Assembly: GCA_052143575.1 (NCBI GenBank)
Contig: JBKQSP010000051.1
Span: forward strand, 1-64,000
Reading direction: 5' to 3'
Source of the DNA: JAKACA01 sp052143575
Lineage (GTDB): Bacteria > Actinomycetota > Acidimicrobiia > Acidimicrobiales > Bog-793
Length of the DNA: 64,000 nucleotides
Shown here: piece after piece, positions 32,028 through 41,380 of the stretch
Position numbering within the stretch: position 1 is the first letter of the stretch
Layout: every line of letters starts with the position of its first letter
The notes under the pieces: model-generated
What the model was told of the DNA's origin: nothing
Database searches by the model: none
What the model saw: only the letters and a program-made list of their open reading frames with translations
Translations under genes and position numbers: made by a program

Positions 32028-34904
32028 GTGGCAGTGACGAAACCAGCTGCTGGCACCCGTCCCTCGGGGTCACGCAGCAGCTCGGGTACGGGAGCGCACA
32101 CGCGCGGCTCGGGATCGCGCCCCAAGACGGCCACGTCGCGCTCCTCCGGGCGTCCGGGCGGCAGCGGCCGGTCGGCCCGCTCGGAGCGCCGCGGTCGCCC
32201 CACCCAGACAGGCCGTTCGAGCGCCCGGTCCTCGCCGGCCCGCCGCCGTCCTCCGAAGGGCCCCTCCCTCCTCGAGCGTGCGCTCGACCGCCTCATGGCT
32301 CTCGTCGGGGCGCAGCCGGACGACGCCTGGGGCCTCCTCCTCGTCCTCGTTGGCGTGCTGCTGGCACTCGGCATCCACTTCGGCGTCCTCGGCCCTGCCG
32401 GCACGGCCATCCGCCATGGAGGCGGCCGTCTCTTTGGTTGGGGAGAGGACGTCATCCCGGCCAGCCTCGTTGTCGGCGGCTGCCTCCTTGTCGCCGAGCG
32501 CTCCTGGTGGGGCCTGCTCGGGACGTTCAACTCCGCTCTGCTGCTCACGGTGGCCTCGGCCGGCTTGGCGGACCTGGCCGGCGGAAACCCGGCCCTCCGC
32601 TCGCCGGCGTCTCTCCTGGCGGGCGCTGGCGGCCTCGTCGGCGCCGGCGTCGGCGGAGGGATGGCGAAGGTGATCGGCGTCGCCGGCTCGGGCGTCGTCC
32701 TCGGCGTCGTGGCCTTCACCGCCATCTGCTGGCTCCTCGGCGGCCGCGTCGTCGAGGTCCTGCGCGGTGCCGCCGCCGTCCTCAGCCGGGCGGGGCGGGG
32801 CGCCGCCGCCACGTTCCGGGAGTTCCGTCACCAGACGCTCACGGGCGCCCAGCTCGAGGCTGCCCGCCTGGCCGCCCTGGCGGCGCCGCCCCTCCTGGAG
32901 CCTGCAGCCAGCCGGCGTGGCGTCCCTGGCGCCGACGAGGGACCGGGCCTCTCCGGCTTCGAGCCGATCGCCCCGCCGCCGATGGAGCACGATCACGATG
33001 CCGAGCCGGCTCACACCGCTGTGGGCGCCGAGGCTGGCGAACCCGCCGTCCTGCACGCCGCCGGCATGCTGGACGCCTCCTCCGCCGACGGCAAGCCCGA
33101 GCAGCTGACGCTCCCCGTCCCCCTCCCGAACGCCAATTGGCGCCTGCCGGCGATCAGGCTGCTGAAGCGCAGCAAGGACCAGGCCCACGACCGAGCCGAG
33201 ATCGAGTCGCGGGGCCGCGTGCTCGAGCGAGCTCTGGCGGCTCACGGCGTCGAAACCCACCTCGTCGGTTTCACCGTCGGCCCCACCGTCACCCGCTTCG
33301 AGCTGGAGCTCGGGGCCGGTGTCAAGGTGGCGCGTGTCACGAACCTCGCCAAGGACATCGCCTATGCCATGGCGTCGGCCGACGTGCGCATCCTCGCCCC
33401 CATCCCGGGGCGCTCGGCCATCGGCGTCGAGGTGCCGAACCAGAACCGCCAACTCGTCACGCTCGGCGACGTCCTCTCGACGAACGACGCCCGCCGAGCG
33501 ACCCACCCGCTCGAGGTGGCCCTCGGCCGCGACATCGCCGGCCGGGCCGTCATGATCAACCTCGCCGAGATGCCCCACCTGCTCATCGCCGGTGCCACAG
33601 GGGCGGGCAAGTCCTCCTGCATCAACTCGGTGATCACGTCGATCCTCATGCGGGCGACCCCGGACGAGGTCCGCCTCATCCTCGTCGACCCGAAGCGGGT
33701 CGAGCTCGGGCACTACAACGGCCTCCCCCACCTGCTGACGCAGGTCGTCGTGAACCCGAAGCGGGCGGCCAACGCCCTCAGCTGGGCCGTGACGGAGATG
33801 GAGCGACGCTACGACCTCCTCGCCGAAGTCGGCATGCGCGACATCACCGGGTACAACGCCGCCGTCGACCGCGGCGACCTCGACGTGGCGGCGACCGAGA
33901 TCGAGCTCGAGGACGCCAGCGACGAGGGGGAGGGCGCCGAGCTGGCCTACCTGGCCGCCCTCGGGGACCTCACCGAGCTCGGGGACGATGACGAGCTCGG
34001 CGGGGACGAGCACGACCTCGCCGCCGACAGCGCCCGGGGCGCCCCCGCCGGGGAGGCGGGCCCGAGGTTCGAAGGCGTCGGGCCCGGGAGCATCTCGCTC
34101 CTCGGTGGCGTCCCCGTGCCGCCGGCAGCGCCGCAGGGCGTCGCCGAGCCGGCGCCGCCCCGGCCGACCTCGCCCGCCGTCGCGGCCATGGTGAGCGAGT
34201 CGCGCACCCGCACGCAGGCTCGAGACGGCGTCGTTCACGGCCGCCTGCCCTTCGTCCTCATCGTCGTGGACGAGCTGAACGACCTCATGATGGTGGCCGC
34301 CCGCGATGTCGAGGAGTCGATCTGCCGCATCGCCCAGATGGCACGAGCCGTCGGCATCCACCTCGTGATCGCCACCCAGCGCCCCTCCGTCGACGTCATC
34401 ACGGGCGTCATCAAGGCGAACATCCCCTCGCGCCTCGCCTTCTCCGTCTCCTCGCTCGCCGACAGCCGCGTGATCCTCGACCAGCCGGGGGCGGAACGCC
34501 TCATCGGACGGGGCGACCTCCTGCTGCTCTCGGCCTCCTCCAGCGTGGCCCGCCGCCTGCAGGGACCCTGGGTGGGCGAGGACGAGGTCCGCAGCATCGT
34601 CGCTCACTGGCGGCGCCAGAGCGGGCCGCGATACGTCGAGGGCGTCGAGGGAGAGGAATCAGCCGGCGGTATGCCCGGCGGCAGCGACGACGACGACGAG
34701 CTGCTCATGACGGCAATGGAGCTCGTCGTCCGGTCGCAACTAGGCTCTACCTCCATGTTGCAGCGCAAGCTCCGCGTCGGCTTCGCACGAGCGGGACGGT
34801 TGATGGATCTGTTGGAGCGGCGCGGCGTCGTCGGCCCCTCCGAGGGCTCGAAAGCACGGGCCGTCCTCATGACGCCCGAGGAGCTCGATCAGATCGATCG
34901 GTGA
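32028..34904 (+). CDS. ftsK: DNA translocase FtsK/SpoIIIE
   Basis: A 958-residue septal DNA pump that clears chromosomal DNA at division. Order: basic Ser/Arg-rich N-terminus, several membrane segments (about residues 95-245), linker, alpha/beta motor and the gamma winged helix. Walker A is AGATGAGKSS (about residue 520). The LILVDPKRVEL and VVDELNDLMM elements and ATQRPSVDVITG follow. The gamma domain is LQRKLRVGFARAGRLMDLLE. About 120 acidic and Pro-rich residues are inserted in the motor between YNAAV and LPFVLIVVDEL, where homologues have a short loop. Start GTG 32028 is preferred; TACCGT lies 10 nt before it. Confidence 0.93.
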   Translation: MAVTKPAAGTRPSGSRSSSGTGAHTRGSGSRPKTATSRSSGRPGGSGRSARSERRGRPTQTGRSSARSSPARRRPPKGPSLLERALDRLMALVGAQPDDAWGLLLVLVGVLLALGIHFGVLGPAGTAIRHGGGRLFGWGEDVIPASLVVGGCLLVAERSWWGLLGTFNSALLLTVASAGLADLAGGNPALRSPASLLAGAGGLVGAGVGGGMAKVIGVAGSGVVLGVVAFTAICWLLGGRVVEVLRGAAAVLSRAGRGAAATFREFRHQTLTGAQLEAARLAALAAPPLLEPAASRRGVPGADEGPGLSGFEPIAPPPMEHDHDAEPAHTAVGAEAGEPAVLHAAGMLDASSADGKPEQLTLPVPLPNANWRLPAIRLLKRSKDQAHDRAEIESRGRVLERALAAHGVETHLVGFTVGPTVTRFELELGAGVKVARVTNLAKDIAYAMASADVRILAPIPGRSAIGVEVPNQNRQLVTLGDVLSTNDARRATHPLEVALGRDIAGRAVMINLAEMPHLLIAGATGAGKSSCINSVITSILMRATPDEVRLILVDPKRVELGHYNGLPHLLTQVVVNPKRAANALSWAVTEMERRYDLLAEVGMRDITGYNAAVDRGDLDVAATEIELEDASDEGEGAELAYLAALGDLTELGDDDELGGDEHDLAADSARGAPAGEAGPRFEGVGPGSISLLGGVPVPPAAPQGVAEPAPPRPTSPAVAAMVSESRTRTQARDGVVHGRLPFVLIVVDELNDLMMVAARDVEESICRIAQMARAVGIHLVIATQRPSVDVITGVIKANIPSRLAFSVSSLADSRVILDQPGAERLIGRGDLLLLSASSSVARRLQGPWVGEDEVRSIVAHWRRQSGPRYVEGVEGEESAGGMPGGSDDDDELLMTAMELVVRSQLGSTSMLQRKLRVGFARAGRLMDLLERRGVVGPSEGSKARAVLMTPEELDQIDR

Positions 34905-34933
34905 CCAGGGCGACATGAACCCTCACCGTTACC

Positions 34934-34946
34934 TAAGTTTGTAGCT
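34934..34946 (+). promoter_or_regulatory. Leaderless-type promoter of the carboxypeptidase gene
   Basis: TAAGTT at 34934-34939 lies 7 nt before ATG 34947, and a weak -35-like GCGACA lies 18 bp upstream of it. Confidence 0.5.
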
Positions 34947-36368
34947 ATGACGGCTGCGAACCAGACGCCAGCGGGTCGGCCGCGGGTGCCGTCTCATCTC
35001 GCGGGGCAGCAGCCGGGCAAGCACGCTCGCAGTGCACCGCCCCGAAACGCCGCGGAGCGGGCAGCCCGCTTGCAGGCAGCCCGCCGGCGGGGACGGCAGC
35101 GGCTCGCCGTCATCGTGCTGGCCTGTGGCGCCGTGACCTTCCTCATCGTCTCCCTGGCGGGCTCGGCCACCCCCGCCCGCAAGAAGGACGCGGCAGCGAC
35201 GCTCGGCGCCCCCCACACGAGCGTCCTTGTCAGTCCGCATCTCACGTCGAGCCTGGCATCCTCGTTCGTGGTCCCCGGCAAGCCGCTCGCCCTCCCCTTC
35301 CCGGGCACGGGCGAGGGGGCGGTCCTCGTCGACGGGATCGGCCTCGTCGCCGCCAGCGAGGACGAGCGCTCCGTGCCGGTTGCCAGCGTCACCAAGATCA
35401 TGACCGCCTACCTCGTGCTGAAGGACCATCCCCTCACCGGCAAATCCGGCGGACCGGTCTTCACCATGACCTCTGCTGATCACGACGCCTGGATCGAGGC
35501 GTCCATGCAGGACGAGTCCAACATCGAGGTCAAGGCCGGCGAGCGCCTCGACGAGCGGCAACTGCTGCAAGCCCTCATGATCCCGTCGGCCGACAACATC
35601 GCCGACTACCTGGCGGCCTGGGACGCCGGGAGCATCAAGGCCTTCGTGGCGAAGATGAACGCCACGGCGGCGGCCATGCACCTCACGGGCACGCACTTCG
35701 CCGACGCAAGCGGGGTCAACCCCGGCTCCCGTGGGACGGCCATCGACATGGCACGCCTGGCAGCCGCTGCTTTCTCGAACCCGGTGCTGCAGTCGATCAT
35801 CGACGAGCAGTTCATCAGGTTGCCCGTCTCCGGGGAGATCTGGAACAACTACGACCCGGCAGTTGACGTCGACGGGATCATCGGGGGGAAGTCGGGTTTC
35901 ACGGATGCGGCGCAGACGAACCTCGTGACGGCAGCCTGGCGCACCGTCGCCCGCCACCGCGTGCTCGTCATCTGCGACGTCATCAATCAGCCGAACTCGT
36001 TGTCCGGCGACGCCGAGGAAGACGAGTCGCTTCTGAACGCCGTGACGGGCGAGCTGCGGCTGGCGCGGATCATGCCGCGCCAGGCGAGCGTCGGCGAAGC
36101 GACGGCCGCCTGGAACCACGGCACCTCGTTCCTGCGGCTCGACGCCCCGGTGGCCGTCGTCGCCTGGCCGGGCCTCGTTCTCAGGCCGGCCGTGGCGGCC
36201 GTGCCGACTGCGGCGAGCGCCGCCCGACACGGTTGGCCGGCCGGCTGCACGATCGGGACCTTCGAGCTCGACTATCCCGACGGCCCGGCCCTCAGCGCAC
36301 CCGTCGTGCTGCAGACGGCGATCGGGCCGCCTCCTGCCGGCTGGGCACCACCGGGCAACCTCCGTTGA
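34947..36368 (+). CDS. D-alanyl-D-alanine carboxypeptidase (S11 penicillin-binding protein)
   Basis: Trims the terminal D-Ala from peptidoglycan stem peptides outside the membrane. All three active-site motifs are present: SVTK (SxxK), SADN (SxN) and KSG in GGKSGFTDAA. One membrane anchor (RLAVIVLACGAVTFLIVSLA) follows a basic cytoplasmic N-terminus. Length 473 residues, with a C-terminal domain after the catalytic fold that lacks obvious motifs. It lies directly after ftsK but has its own likely promoter. Confidence 0.92.
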   Translation: MTAANQTPAGRPRVPSHLAGQQPGKHARSAPPRNAAERAARLQAARRRGRQRLAVIVLACGAVTFLIVSLAGSATPARKKDAAATLGAPHTSVLVSPHLTSSLASSFVVPGKPLALPFPGTGEGAVLVDGIGLVAASEDERSVPVASVTKIMTAYLVLKDHPLTGKSGGPVFTMTSADHDAWIEASMQDESNIEVKAGERLDERQLLQALMIPSADNIADYLAAWDAGSIKAFVAKMNATAAAMHLTGTHFADASGVNPGSRGTAIDMARLAAAAFSNPVLQSIIDEQFIRLPVSGEIWNNYDPAVDVDGIIGGKSGFTDAAQTNLVTAAWRTVARHRVLVICDVINQPNSLSGDAEEDESLLNAVTGELRLARIMPRQASVGEATAAWNHGTSFLRLDAPVAVVAWPGLVLRPAVAAVPTAASAARHGWPAGCTIGTFELDYPDGPALSAPVVLQTAIGPPPAGWAPPGNLR

Positions 36369-36380
36369 CCGGCCGCTGAG

Positions 36381-37232
36381 GTGCGGGCACGAGTCCCGGC
36401 TTCCTCCTCGAACCTCGGGCCCGGCTATGACGTGCTCGGGCTCGCCCTGCGGATGTACGTCGAGGTGGAGGTGCTACCGGCCGCCCGATTGCACATCGTC
36501 AGCGAGGGCGAAGGGTCTGATCTTCCTGCCGACGAGTCGCACCTCGCCGCCGCCGTCGTCCGCTCCGTGCTCGGGCACGACCGCGTGGCGCTCCACGTGC
36601 GTTCGTCGATACCCGTCAGCCGCGGTCTCGGCTCGTCGGCGGCCCTGGCAGTGGCCGCCGCCGCTGCCGCCGGAGGCGGCGATCCGCTCGCCGTTGGTGC
36701 CGCTGTCGACGGCCACGCCGAGAACGCCGCCGCCTCCATGCTGGGCGGTCTCGTGGCCGCCACGATGATCGACGGCGCTCCCGTCGCCCGGCGGCTGCCG
36801 CTCGACGGCCGCCTCGGGTTCGTCATCGTCGTGCCCGACCGTCACCTCCCCACCAAGCTCGCCCGTTCCGTCCTGCCCGCCACGGTTCCCCTCGGCGACG
36901 TCATCCACAACCTCGGGCGCATGGGCCTCCTCGTCGCCGGCTTGGCGGACGCCTCCTCGCTCTTCGCCGGCGCAGGCGACGACCGGCTCCACCAAGGACC
37001 GCGCGCAGCCTTGTTCCCAGAGGCGCCCGAGCTGCTCGACCGCCTCCGCGCAGGGGGTGCCACGGTCGCCTGTTGGTCGGGCGCCGGCCCCGCCATGCTC
37101 GCCATCTGCGCCGACGGCGAGTCCGCCCTGAAGGTGGAGTCAGCCGCCGTCCGGGCACTCTCGGATCTCGGGCTGCCCGGCCAGGCCGCCGTGATCGAGC
37201 CGGACCTGGAGGGTCTCGTCGTCACGAGTTGA
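36381..37232 (+). CDS. thrB: Homoserine kinase
   Basis: A 283-residue GHMP-family kinase that phosphorylates homoserine for threonine synthesis. The N-terminal VRARVPASSSNLGPGYDVLGLAL is characteristic of ThrB, and the ATP loop is SRGLGSSAALAVAAA. The C-terminal CWSGAGPAMLAI corresponds to GHMP motif 3. Start GTG 36381, 12 nt after the carboxypeptidase stop, so probably co-transcribed. thrA and thrC are not in the window. Confidence 0.9.
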   Translation: MRARVPASSSNLGPGYDVLGLALRMYVEVEVLPAARLHIVSEGEGSDLPADESHLAAAVVRSVLGHDRVALHVRSSIPVSRGLGSSAALAVAAAAAAGGGDPLAVGAAVDGHAENAAASMLGGLVAATMIDGAPVARRLPLDGRLGFVIVVPDRHLPTKLARSVLPATVPLGDVIHNLGRMGLLVAGLADASSLFAGAGDDRLHQGPRAALFPEAPELLDRLRAGGATVACWSGAGPAMLAICADGESALKVESAAVRALSDLGLPGQAAVIEPDLEGLVVTS

Positions 37233-37290
37233 AGGCGGTCGATGAGCGCTCGGCCATCACTCCGGGCGTCGCTCCGGCGGGTGCAGGCTC

Positions 37291-37345
37291 CACCCCGGCA
37301 GGCTCCGGGATCACCCCGGCAGGCTGGGGCGGTCGTCGGTAAGGT
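37291..37345 (+). promoter_or_regulatory. Paired direct repeats upstream of a likely -10 box
   Basis: CACCCCGGCAGGCT occurs at 37291-37304 and 37312-37325, 21 bp apart (two helical turns). TAAGGT follows at 37340-37345, about 40 nt before the next ATG. The spacing suits a dimeric activator next to the promoter. Confidence 0.5.
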
Positions 37346-37383
37346 TTGCCCGAGCCAGCAGGAAGCCGGCCGGGAGGAACCGA

Positions 37384-38550
37384 ATGCGACTGTTCAGCTT
37401 TCACCTGATGCCCTACCCGGGCCTGCCGCCCGACTACGACGGCCCAGCCTGGATCAAGTGCCCGAACGAATTCTTCGACCCGTCGATCGGCACCGAGATC
37501 TACAACCGCTATCTCGACGAGCTGATCCTCGCCGACGAGCTCGGTTTCGACGGCGTCTGCGTCAACGAGCACCATCAGAACGCCTACGGCTTGATGCCCT
37601 CGCCGAACCTGATGGCCTCCATCCTCGCCCGCGAGACGACGAACTGCCGCATCGCCGTCGTCGGGAACGCCCTCCCGCTCTACGACCCGCCGACACGGGT
37701 GGCTGAGGAGTTCGCCACGATCGATTGCATATCCGGCGGCCGCCTCATCGCCGGCATGGTCGTCGGCGGCGGCCCTGAGTACTACTCGTTCGCCATCAAC
37801 CCGGCCGAGGCCCGCTCCCGCTTCGCCGAGGCGCACGACCTCATCATCAAGGCCTGGACCGAGCCCGGTCCCTTCGAGTTCATCGGGAAGCACTACCGCA
37901 TCCGTTACGTCAACACCTGGCCGCGGCCCGTGCAGCGGCCCCATCCGGAGATCTGGATCCCGGGCGCCGGCTCCCTCGAGACGCTGGAGTTCGTCGCCAA
38001 GCATCGCTATGCCTACATGGGCATCCCGTACTTTCATATCTCGGTCTTCGAGCGCATGTTCCGTCTCATGCGGGAGGCGTGCGAGAACGAGGGCTACGAG
38101 GCCGACCCGCTCCAGCTCGGCTGGCTTGTCCCGATCTTCGTGGCCGAGACGGACGCCGAGGCGCGGGAACGCTTCGAGGAGCACTTCTGGTACTTCGTGA
38201 AACGCCTCCTCCCCGGCATCTCCATCTCGCCACCCGGCTACACCTCGGTGCGCTCCCTCGAGAACATCATCAAGGGCGGCCACACCTTCGCCGAGTTCCT
38301 CGAGACCTGGGAGCAGGTTGTCGAGGGTCAGTACGCCATCGTCGGCTCGCCCGAGACGGTGCTCGAGAAGCTGACGGAGAACGTCGAGCGCCTCGGGGTC
38401 GGCAACCTGCTGGGGCTGTTCCAGCTCGGCACGCTCGGGGCCGACGACACTCGCCGCAACCTCGAGCTGTTCGCGGCCGAGGTCGCCCCGACGTTGCGGG
38501 CGCGCTTTCCGGGCACCGAGCGGCGAATCATCAGCGGGGCGGTGGCGTGA
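37384..38550 (+). CDS. LLM-class flavin-dependent oxidoreductase
   Basis: A 388-residue bacterial-luciferase-like monooxygenase (TIM barrel using FMNH2 or F420). Seen features are the N-terminal barrel strand MRLFSFHLMP, NEHHQNAYGLMPSPN, the GGRLIAGMVVGGG segment and HPEIWIPGAGS. GGGAGGA precedes the ATG. The stop overlaps the GTG of the hydrolase by 4 nt. Cofactor and substrate cannot be decided; FMN is as likely as F420. Confidence 0.88.
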   Translation: MRLFSFHLMPYPGLPPDYDGPAWIKCPNEFFDPSIGTEIYNRYLDELILADELGFDGVCVNEHHQNAYGLMPSPNLMASILARETTNCRIAVVGNALPLYDPPTRVAEEFATIDCISGGRLIAGMVVGGGPEYYSFAINPAEARSRFAEAHDLIIKAWTEPGPFEFIGKHYRIRYVNTWPRPVQRPHPEIWIPGAGSLETLEFVAKHRYAYMGIPYFHISVFERMFRLMREACENEGYEADPLQLGWLVPIFVAETDAEARERFEEHFWYFVKRLLPGISISPPGYTSVRSLENIIKGGHTFAEFLETWEQVVEGQYAIVGSPETVLEKLTENVERLGVGNLLGLFQLGTLGADDTRRNLELFAAEVAPTLRARFPGTERRIISGAVA

Positions 38551-39434
38551 GCGCCGCCCCGCTCGAGACGGGGCCGTTCGAGACGGCCGTCGGCAGCGTC
38601 GTCATGACGAGGAGCCCTGCAACCGTCCCGGCGGGCGACGCCGGCCCGCCCATCGTCTATCTGCATTCCTCCGGAGGCGAGACGGGGGCCGACTCGGTGG
38701 CGCCCTTCCTGGAGCTGCTGGCCGAGAGCTCCGAGGTGTACGCGCCGATGTTCCCCGGATTCGCCGGTTCTGCCGGGCTCGAGCAGATCGACGACATGGA
38801 GGACGCCGTCTACCACTGCCTCGACGTCTTCGAGCGGCTCGGCCTCACGGGCGAACGCCGGCCGCACGTCGTCGGGCTGTCCATCGGCGGTTGGATGGCG
38901 GCCGAGATCGCCTGGCGCTACCCGGAAGCCGTCCGGAGCCTCACCCTCGTGAGCGCCCCTGGTATCTACGTCGCCGGCCATCCCATGAGTGAGCTCTTCG
39001 GGCGGCGTTTCGACGAGCTGGCAGAGGAGACCTTTGCCGACCAGAACCATCCGGTGGCGGCGATGATGCACCAGATGGCCGCCATGAGCCTGGCGGGCGC
39101 CGGCGTCGACATCCCCTTCGAGCTCATCCGGCCGTTCTTCGAGTCCATGGCTGCGGCTGCCAAGCTCGCCTGGAACCCGTACTTCCACAATCCCAAGCTG
39201 CCCCGCCGCCTCGGGCGCGTGACCGCCCCGACGCTCGTGATCGCCGGCCGCCTCGACGGCTTGGTGCCCTTCGAGACTTCGCAGGAGTACGCCCGCCTCA
39301 TCGCCAGCGCCCGGCTCGAGATCTGGGACGACGCCAGCCACATGATCCCGCTCGAGCAGCCGGCGCGACTGGCCGGTCGAATCAGCGCCCACGTGAGCGA
39401 GGCGCTGGCAACGCCGCAGGCGGATCGGGGATGA
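38547..39434 (+). CDS. Alpha/beta hydrolase
   Basis: A 295-residue alpha/beta-fold hydrolase. The nucleophile elbow is GLSIGGW, the oxyanion region is YLHSSGGET, and Asp and His follow in AGRLDGLVPF and DDASHMIPLEQP. Start GTG 38547 overlaps the flavin enzyme stop (GTGA), so the two are translated together and may act on the same compound. Typical partners in such pairs oxidise a substrate and then hydrolyse an ester or ring product, but that is inference. Confidence 0.9.
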   Translation: MSAAPLETGPFETAVGSVVMTRSPATVPAGDAGPPIVYLHSSGGETGADSVAPFLELLAESSEVYAPMFPGFAGSAGLEQIDDMEDAVYHCLDVFERLGLTGERRPHVVGLSIGGWMAAEIAWRYPEAVRSLTLVSAPGIYVAGHPMSELFGRRFDELAEETFADQNHPVAAMMHQMAAMSLAGAGVDIPFELIRPFFESMAAAAKLAWNPYFHNPKLPRRLGRVTAPTLVIAGRLDGLVPFETSQEYARLIASARLEIWDDASHMIPLEQPARLAGRISAHVSEALATPQADRG

Positions 39435-39441
39435 TAGAGGC

Positions 39442-40800
39442 GTGACGAGCGAAGGCGTCGGTGCTTTCATCGGCGCCGGGACGATCGAGGCGCTCGTGCG
39501 GTCGTTCATCCACACGGGCCAGCTGGCCTACCTGGCGTTGCGAGCCGACGGCGTCGTCGTGTTCGCGAGCGAGTCCAGCAAGGACGTGACGAGCTGGGAG
39601 CCCTCGGCCCTCGTGGGAGCCAACGCACTCGACTGGCTGCACCCCGACGACGCCGAGCGCGCCGTCCTGCAGCTCAGCGAGCTGAACGTCGTCGGCTCGA
39701 CACCCGGCACGAGCTTGTTCCGCATCCGGCGAGCCGATGACTCCTGGGTGCCGCTCGAGGTGCTGGCGTCGATGGTGAGCGACGGCGAGGAGTCGCTCAT
39801 CGGCTTGTGGATCCGCAATGCCGAGCACCAGCTGTTCCTCGAGGACCTGCTGCACCGCATGGTCAGCGGCGTGAAGCGGGCCGAGGTCCTGCGCCTTGTC
39901 TGCGACGCCGTCGACTGGCAGCAATTCGGTTCGAGCGTGGCCATCTCCTGGAGCGACGACGACGGGCTCCGGCAGGTGAGCACGGGCCTTCCCGACTCGC
40001 TCGGGGGTGCCGACCCGGGCCACAACACGCCCTGGGATCTCACACGGCGCGAGGGTGTCGCCCACCAGGGGACGGCAGCCGAGCTCGACGCCCATCGGCG
40101 AGAGCTCGCCGGCGAGCTCGGCATCGGTGCGTTCTGGGTGGAGCCGGTCACCTGGAGCGCGAACCGTGTGCCGGCGACGATCACCATCTGGACCGAAGCC
40201 GGCCCGCGGGCGCCCGGCATCCATGCCTACGGGATGGGTCTCGTGCGCAACCTCGTCGAGCTCGTGCTCCGCTGGACCGAGCAGGCCGCCCGCCTCGACG
40301 AGGCAGCCCACTCGGATTCGCTCACCGGCCTTGTGAACCACCGGGCCTTCTACATGACCCTCGCGGAGTCGGCCGTCGGCGGCGCCGTCCTGTACTGCGA
40401 CCTCGACCACTTCAAGCCGGTGAACGACGAGCACGGACATTCCGTCGGCGACGCGCTGTTGCGGGTGGCGGCCAAGCGCATCCAAGGCTGCGTACGGGAG
40501 GCAGACGTCGTCGGCCGTCTCGGCGGCGACGAGTTCGCCGTGCTGTGTTACGACGTCACCGACGACGACGCCCTCGAGATCGCCAAGCGGATCCTGCAGA
40601 GCCTGCGGGAGCCGTTTCGTGTCGGTGACGACAACCGCGTCGTGCACATCGACGCCAGCATCGGCGTCGCCGTCAGCTCATCGCCGATGACCGAGGATCT
40701 GCTGAAGGCGGCCGACCGGGCCCTCAGCGCCGCCAAGGGCGCCGGGAGGGGCAGGGTCATCCTGGGGACGCCGAGCGGGTTCAGGGAGCAGCCGGGCTGA
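39442..40800 (+). CDS. PAS-containing diguanylate cyclase
   Basis: A 452-residue cyclic-di-GMP synthase. The N-terminal PAS-like sensor (about residues 25-125) is followed by a GAF-like region and then the GGDEF domain. The active site is intact as RLGGDEF. RxxD stands five residues before it (READVVGRLGGDEF), so the product-inhibition I-site is also present. No EAL domain and no membrane segment are seen, so it is a cytosolic sensor. It starts 7 nt after the hydrolase stop, so it probably belongs to the same transcript. Confidence 0.92.
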   Translation: MTSEGVGAFIGAGTIEALVRSFIHTGQLAYLALRADGVVVFASESSKDVTSWEPSALVGANALDWLHPDDAERAVLQLSELNVVGSTPGTSLFRIRRADDSWVPLEVLASMVSDGEESLIGLWIRNAEHQLFLEDLLHRMVSGVKRAEVLRLVCDAVDWQQFGSSVAISWSDDDGLRQVSTGLPDSLGGADPGHNTPWDLTRREGVAHQGTAAELDAHRRELAGELGIGAFWVEPVTWSANRVPATITIWTEAGPRAPGIHAYGMGLVRNLVELVLRWTEQAARLDEAAHSDSLTGLVNHRAFYMTLAESAVGGAVLYCDLDHFKPVNDEHGHSVGDALLRVAAKRIQGCVREADVVGRLGGDEFAVLCYDVTDDDALEIAKRILQSLREPFRVGDDNRVVHIDASIGVAVSSSPMTEDLLKAADRALSAAKGAGRGRVILGTPSGFREQPG

Positions 40801-40814
40801 GGAAGGCTGGTGAG

Positions 40815-40852
40815 CGAGCCGGGCCCCGCCGGCGGCGGGCGTCGCCGGCTCG
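40815..40852. terminator. Hairpin between convergent genes
   Basis: CGAGCCGG (40815-40822) pairs with CCGGCTCG (40845-40852), with an inner GC-rich stem (GCCCCGCC against GGCGGGC). It lies in the 67-bp gap between the cyclase and sufU and could end both transcripts. There is no T-run. Confidence 0.5.
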
Positions 40853-40867
40853 CCAGCGTCGAGACCC

Positions 40868-41380
40868 TCAGGCCTCGCTCGGGACCCCGGCGTCGATCTC
40901 GTCGAGACCCTGCAGGAGCGTGTTCCACGAGAGCGTGGCGCACTTGATGCGCACGGGAAACTTCACGACCCCTTGCAGGGCGGCAAGCTCGCCGAGATCC
41001 TGATCCGAGAGGGCCCGGGCCGCATCGGCCACGTCGCCGGTGTCGGATCCGTCTGCCTCGCCGCCGATGCTGTGCTCGTGGATCGTCATCATGGCCTTGA
41101 AGGAGTCGATGAGCTGGCGGGCCTTCGCCGTGGACTTGCCCTTCACGGCGGCCGACATCATCGAGGCCGACGACTGGCTGATCGAGCAGCCCTGCCCGCT
41201 GATCTTGAGGTCCTTCACGGTGTCACCATCGACCTCCATGTAGACCACGACCTCGTCGCCGCACAAGGGGTTGAATCCTTCCACGCGGTGCGCAGGCGGC
41301 ACCTCCAGCTCGCCCCGGTTCCGAGGCGAGCGGTAGTGGTCGAGGATGATCTCGCGGTAGAGGTCTTCCAAGCCCGTCAT
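40868..41380 (-). CDS. sufU: SUF-system Fe-S assembly protein SufU
   Basis: A 170-residue SufU/IscU-type protein that receives sulfur from SufS, as a zinc-dependent sulfurtransferase or scaffold. The three conserved cysteines are in NPLCGDEV, GQGCSIS and IKCATLSW. The insert characteristic of SufU relative to IscU is present in the middle. Its start overlaps the sufS stop by 4 nt (ATGA). It is the last gene of a sufC-sufS-sufU operon. Confidence 0.93.
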   Translation of the reverse strand: MTGLEDLYREIILDHYRSPRNRGELEVPPAHRVEGFNPLCGDEVVVYMEVDGDTVKDLKISGQGCSISQSSASMMSAAVKGKSTAKARQLIDSFKAMMTIHEHSIGGEADGSDTGDVADAARALSDQDLGELAALQGVVKFPVRIKCATLSWNTLLQGLDEIDAGVPSEA

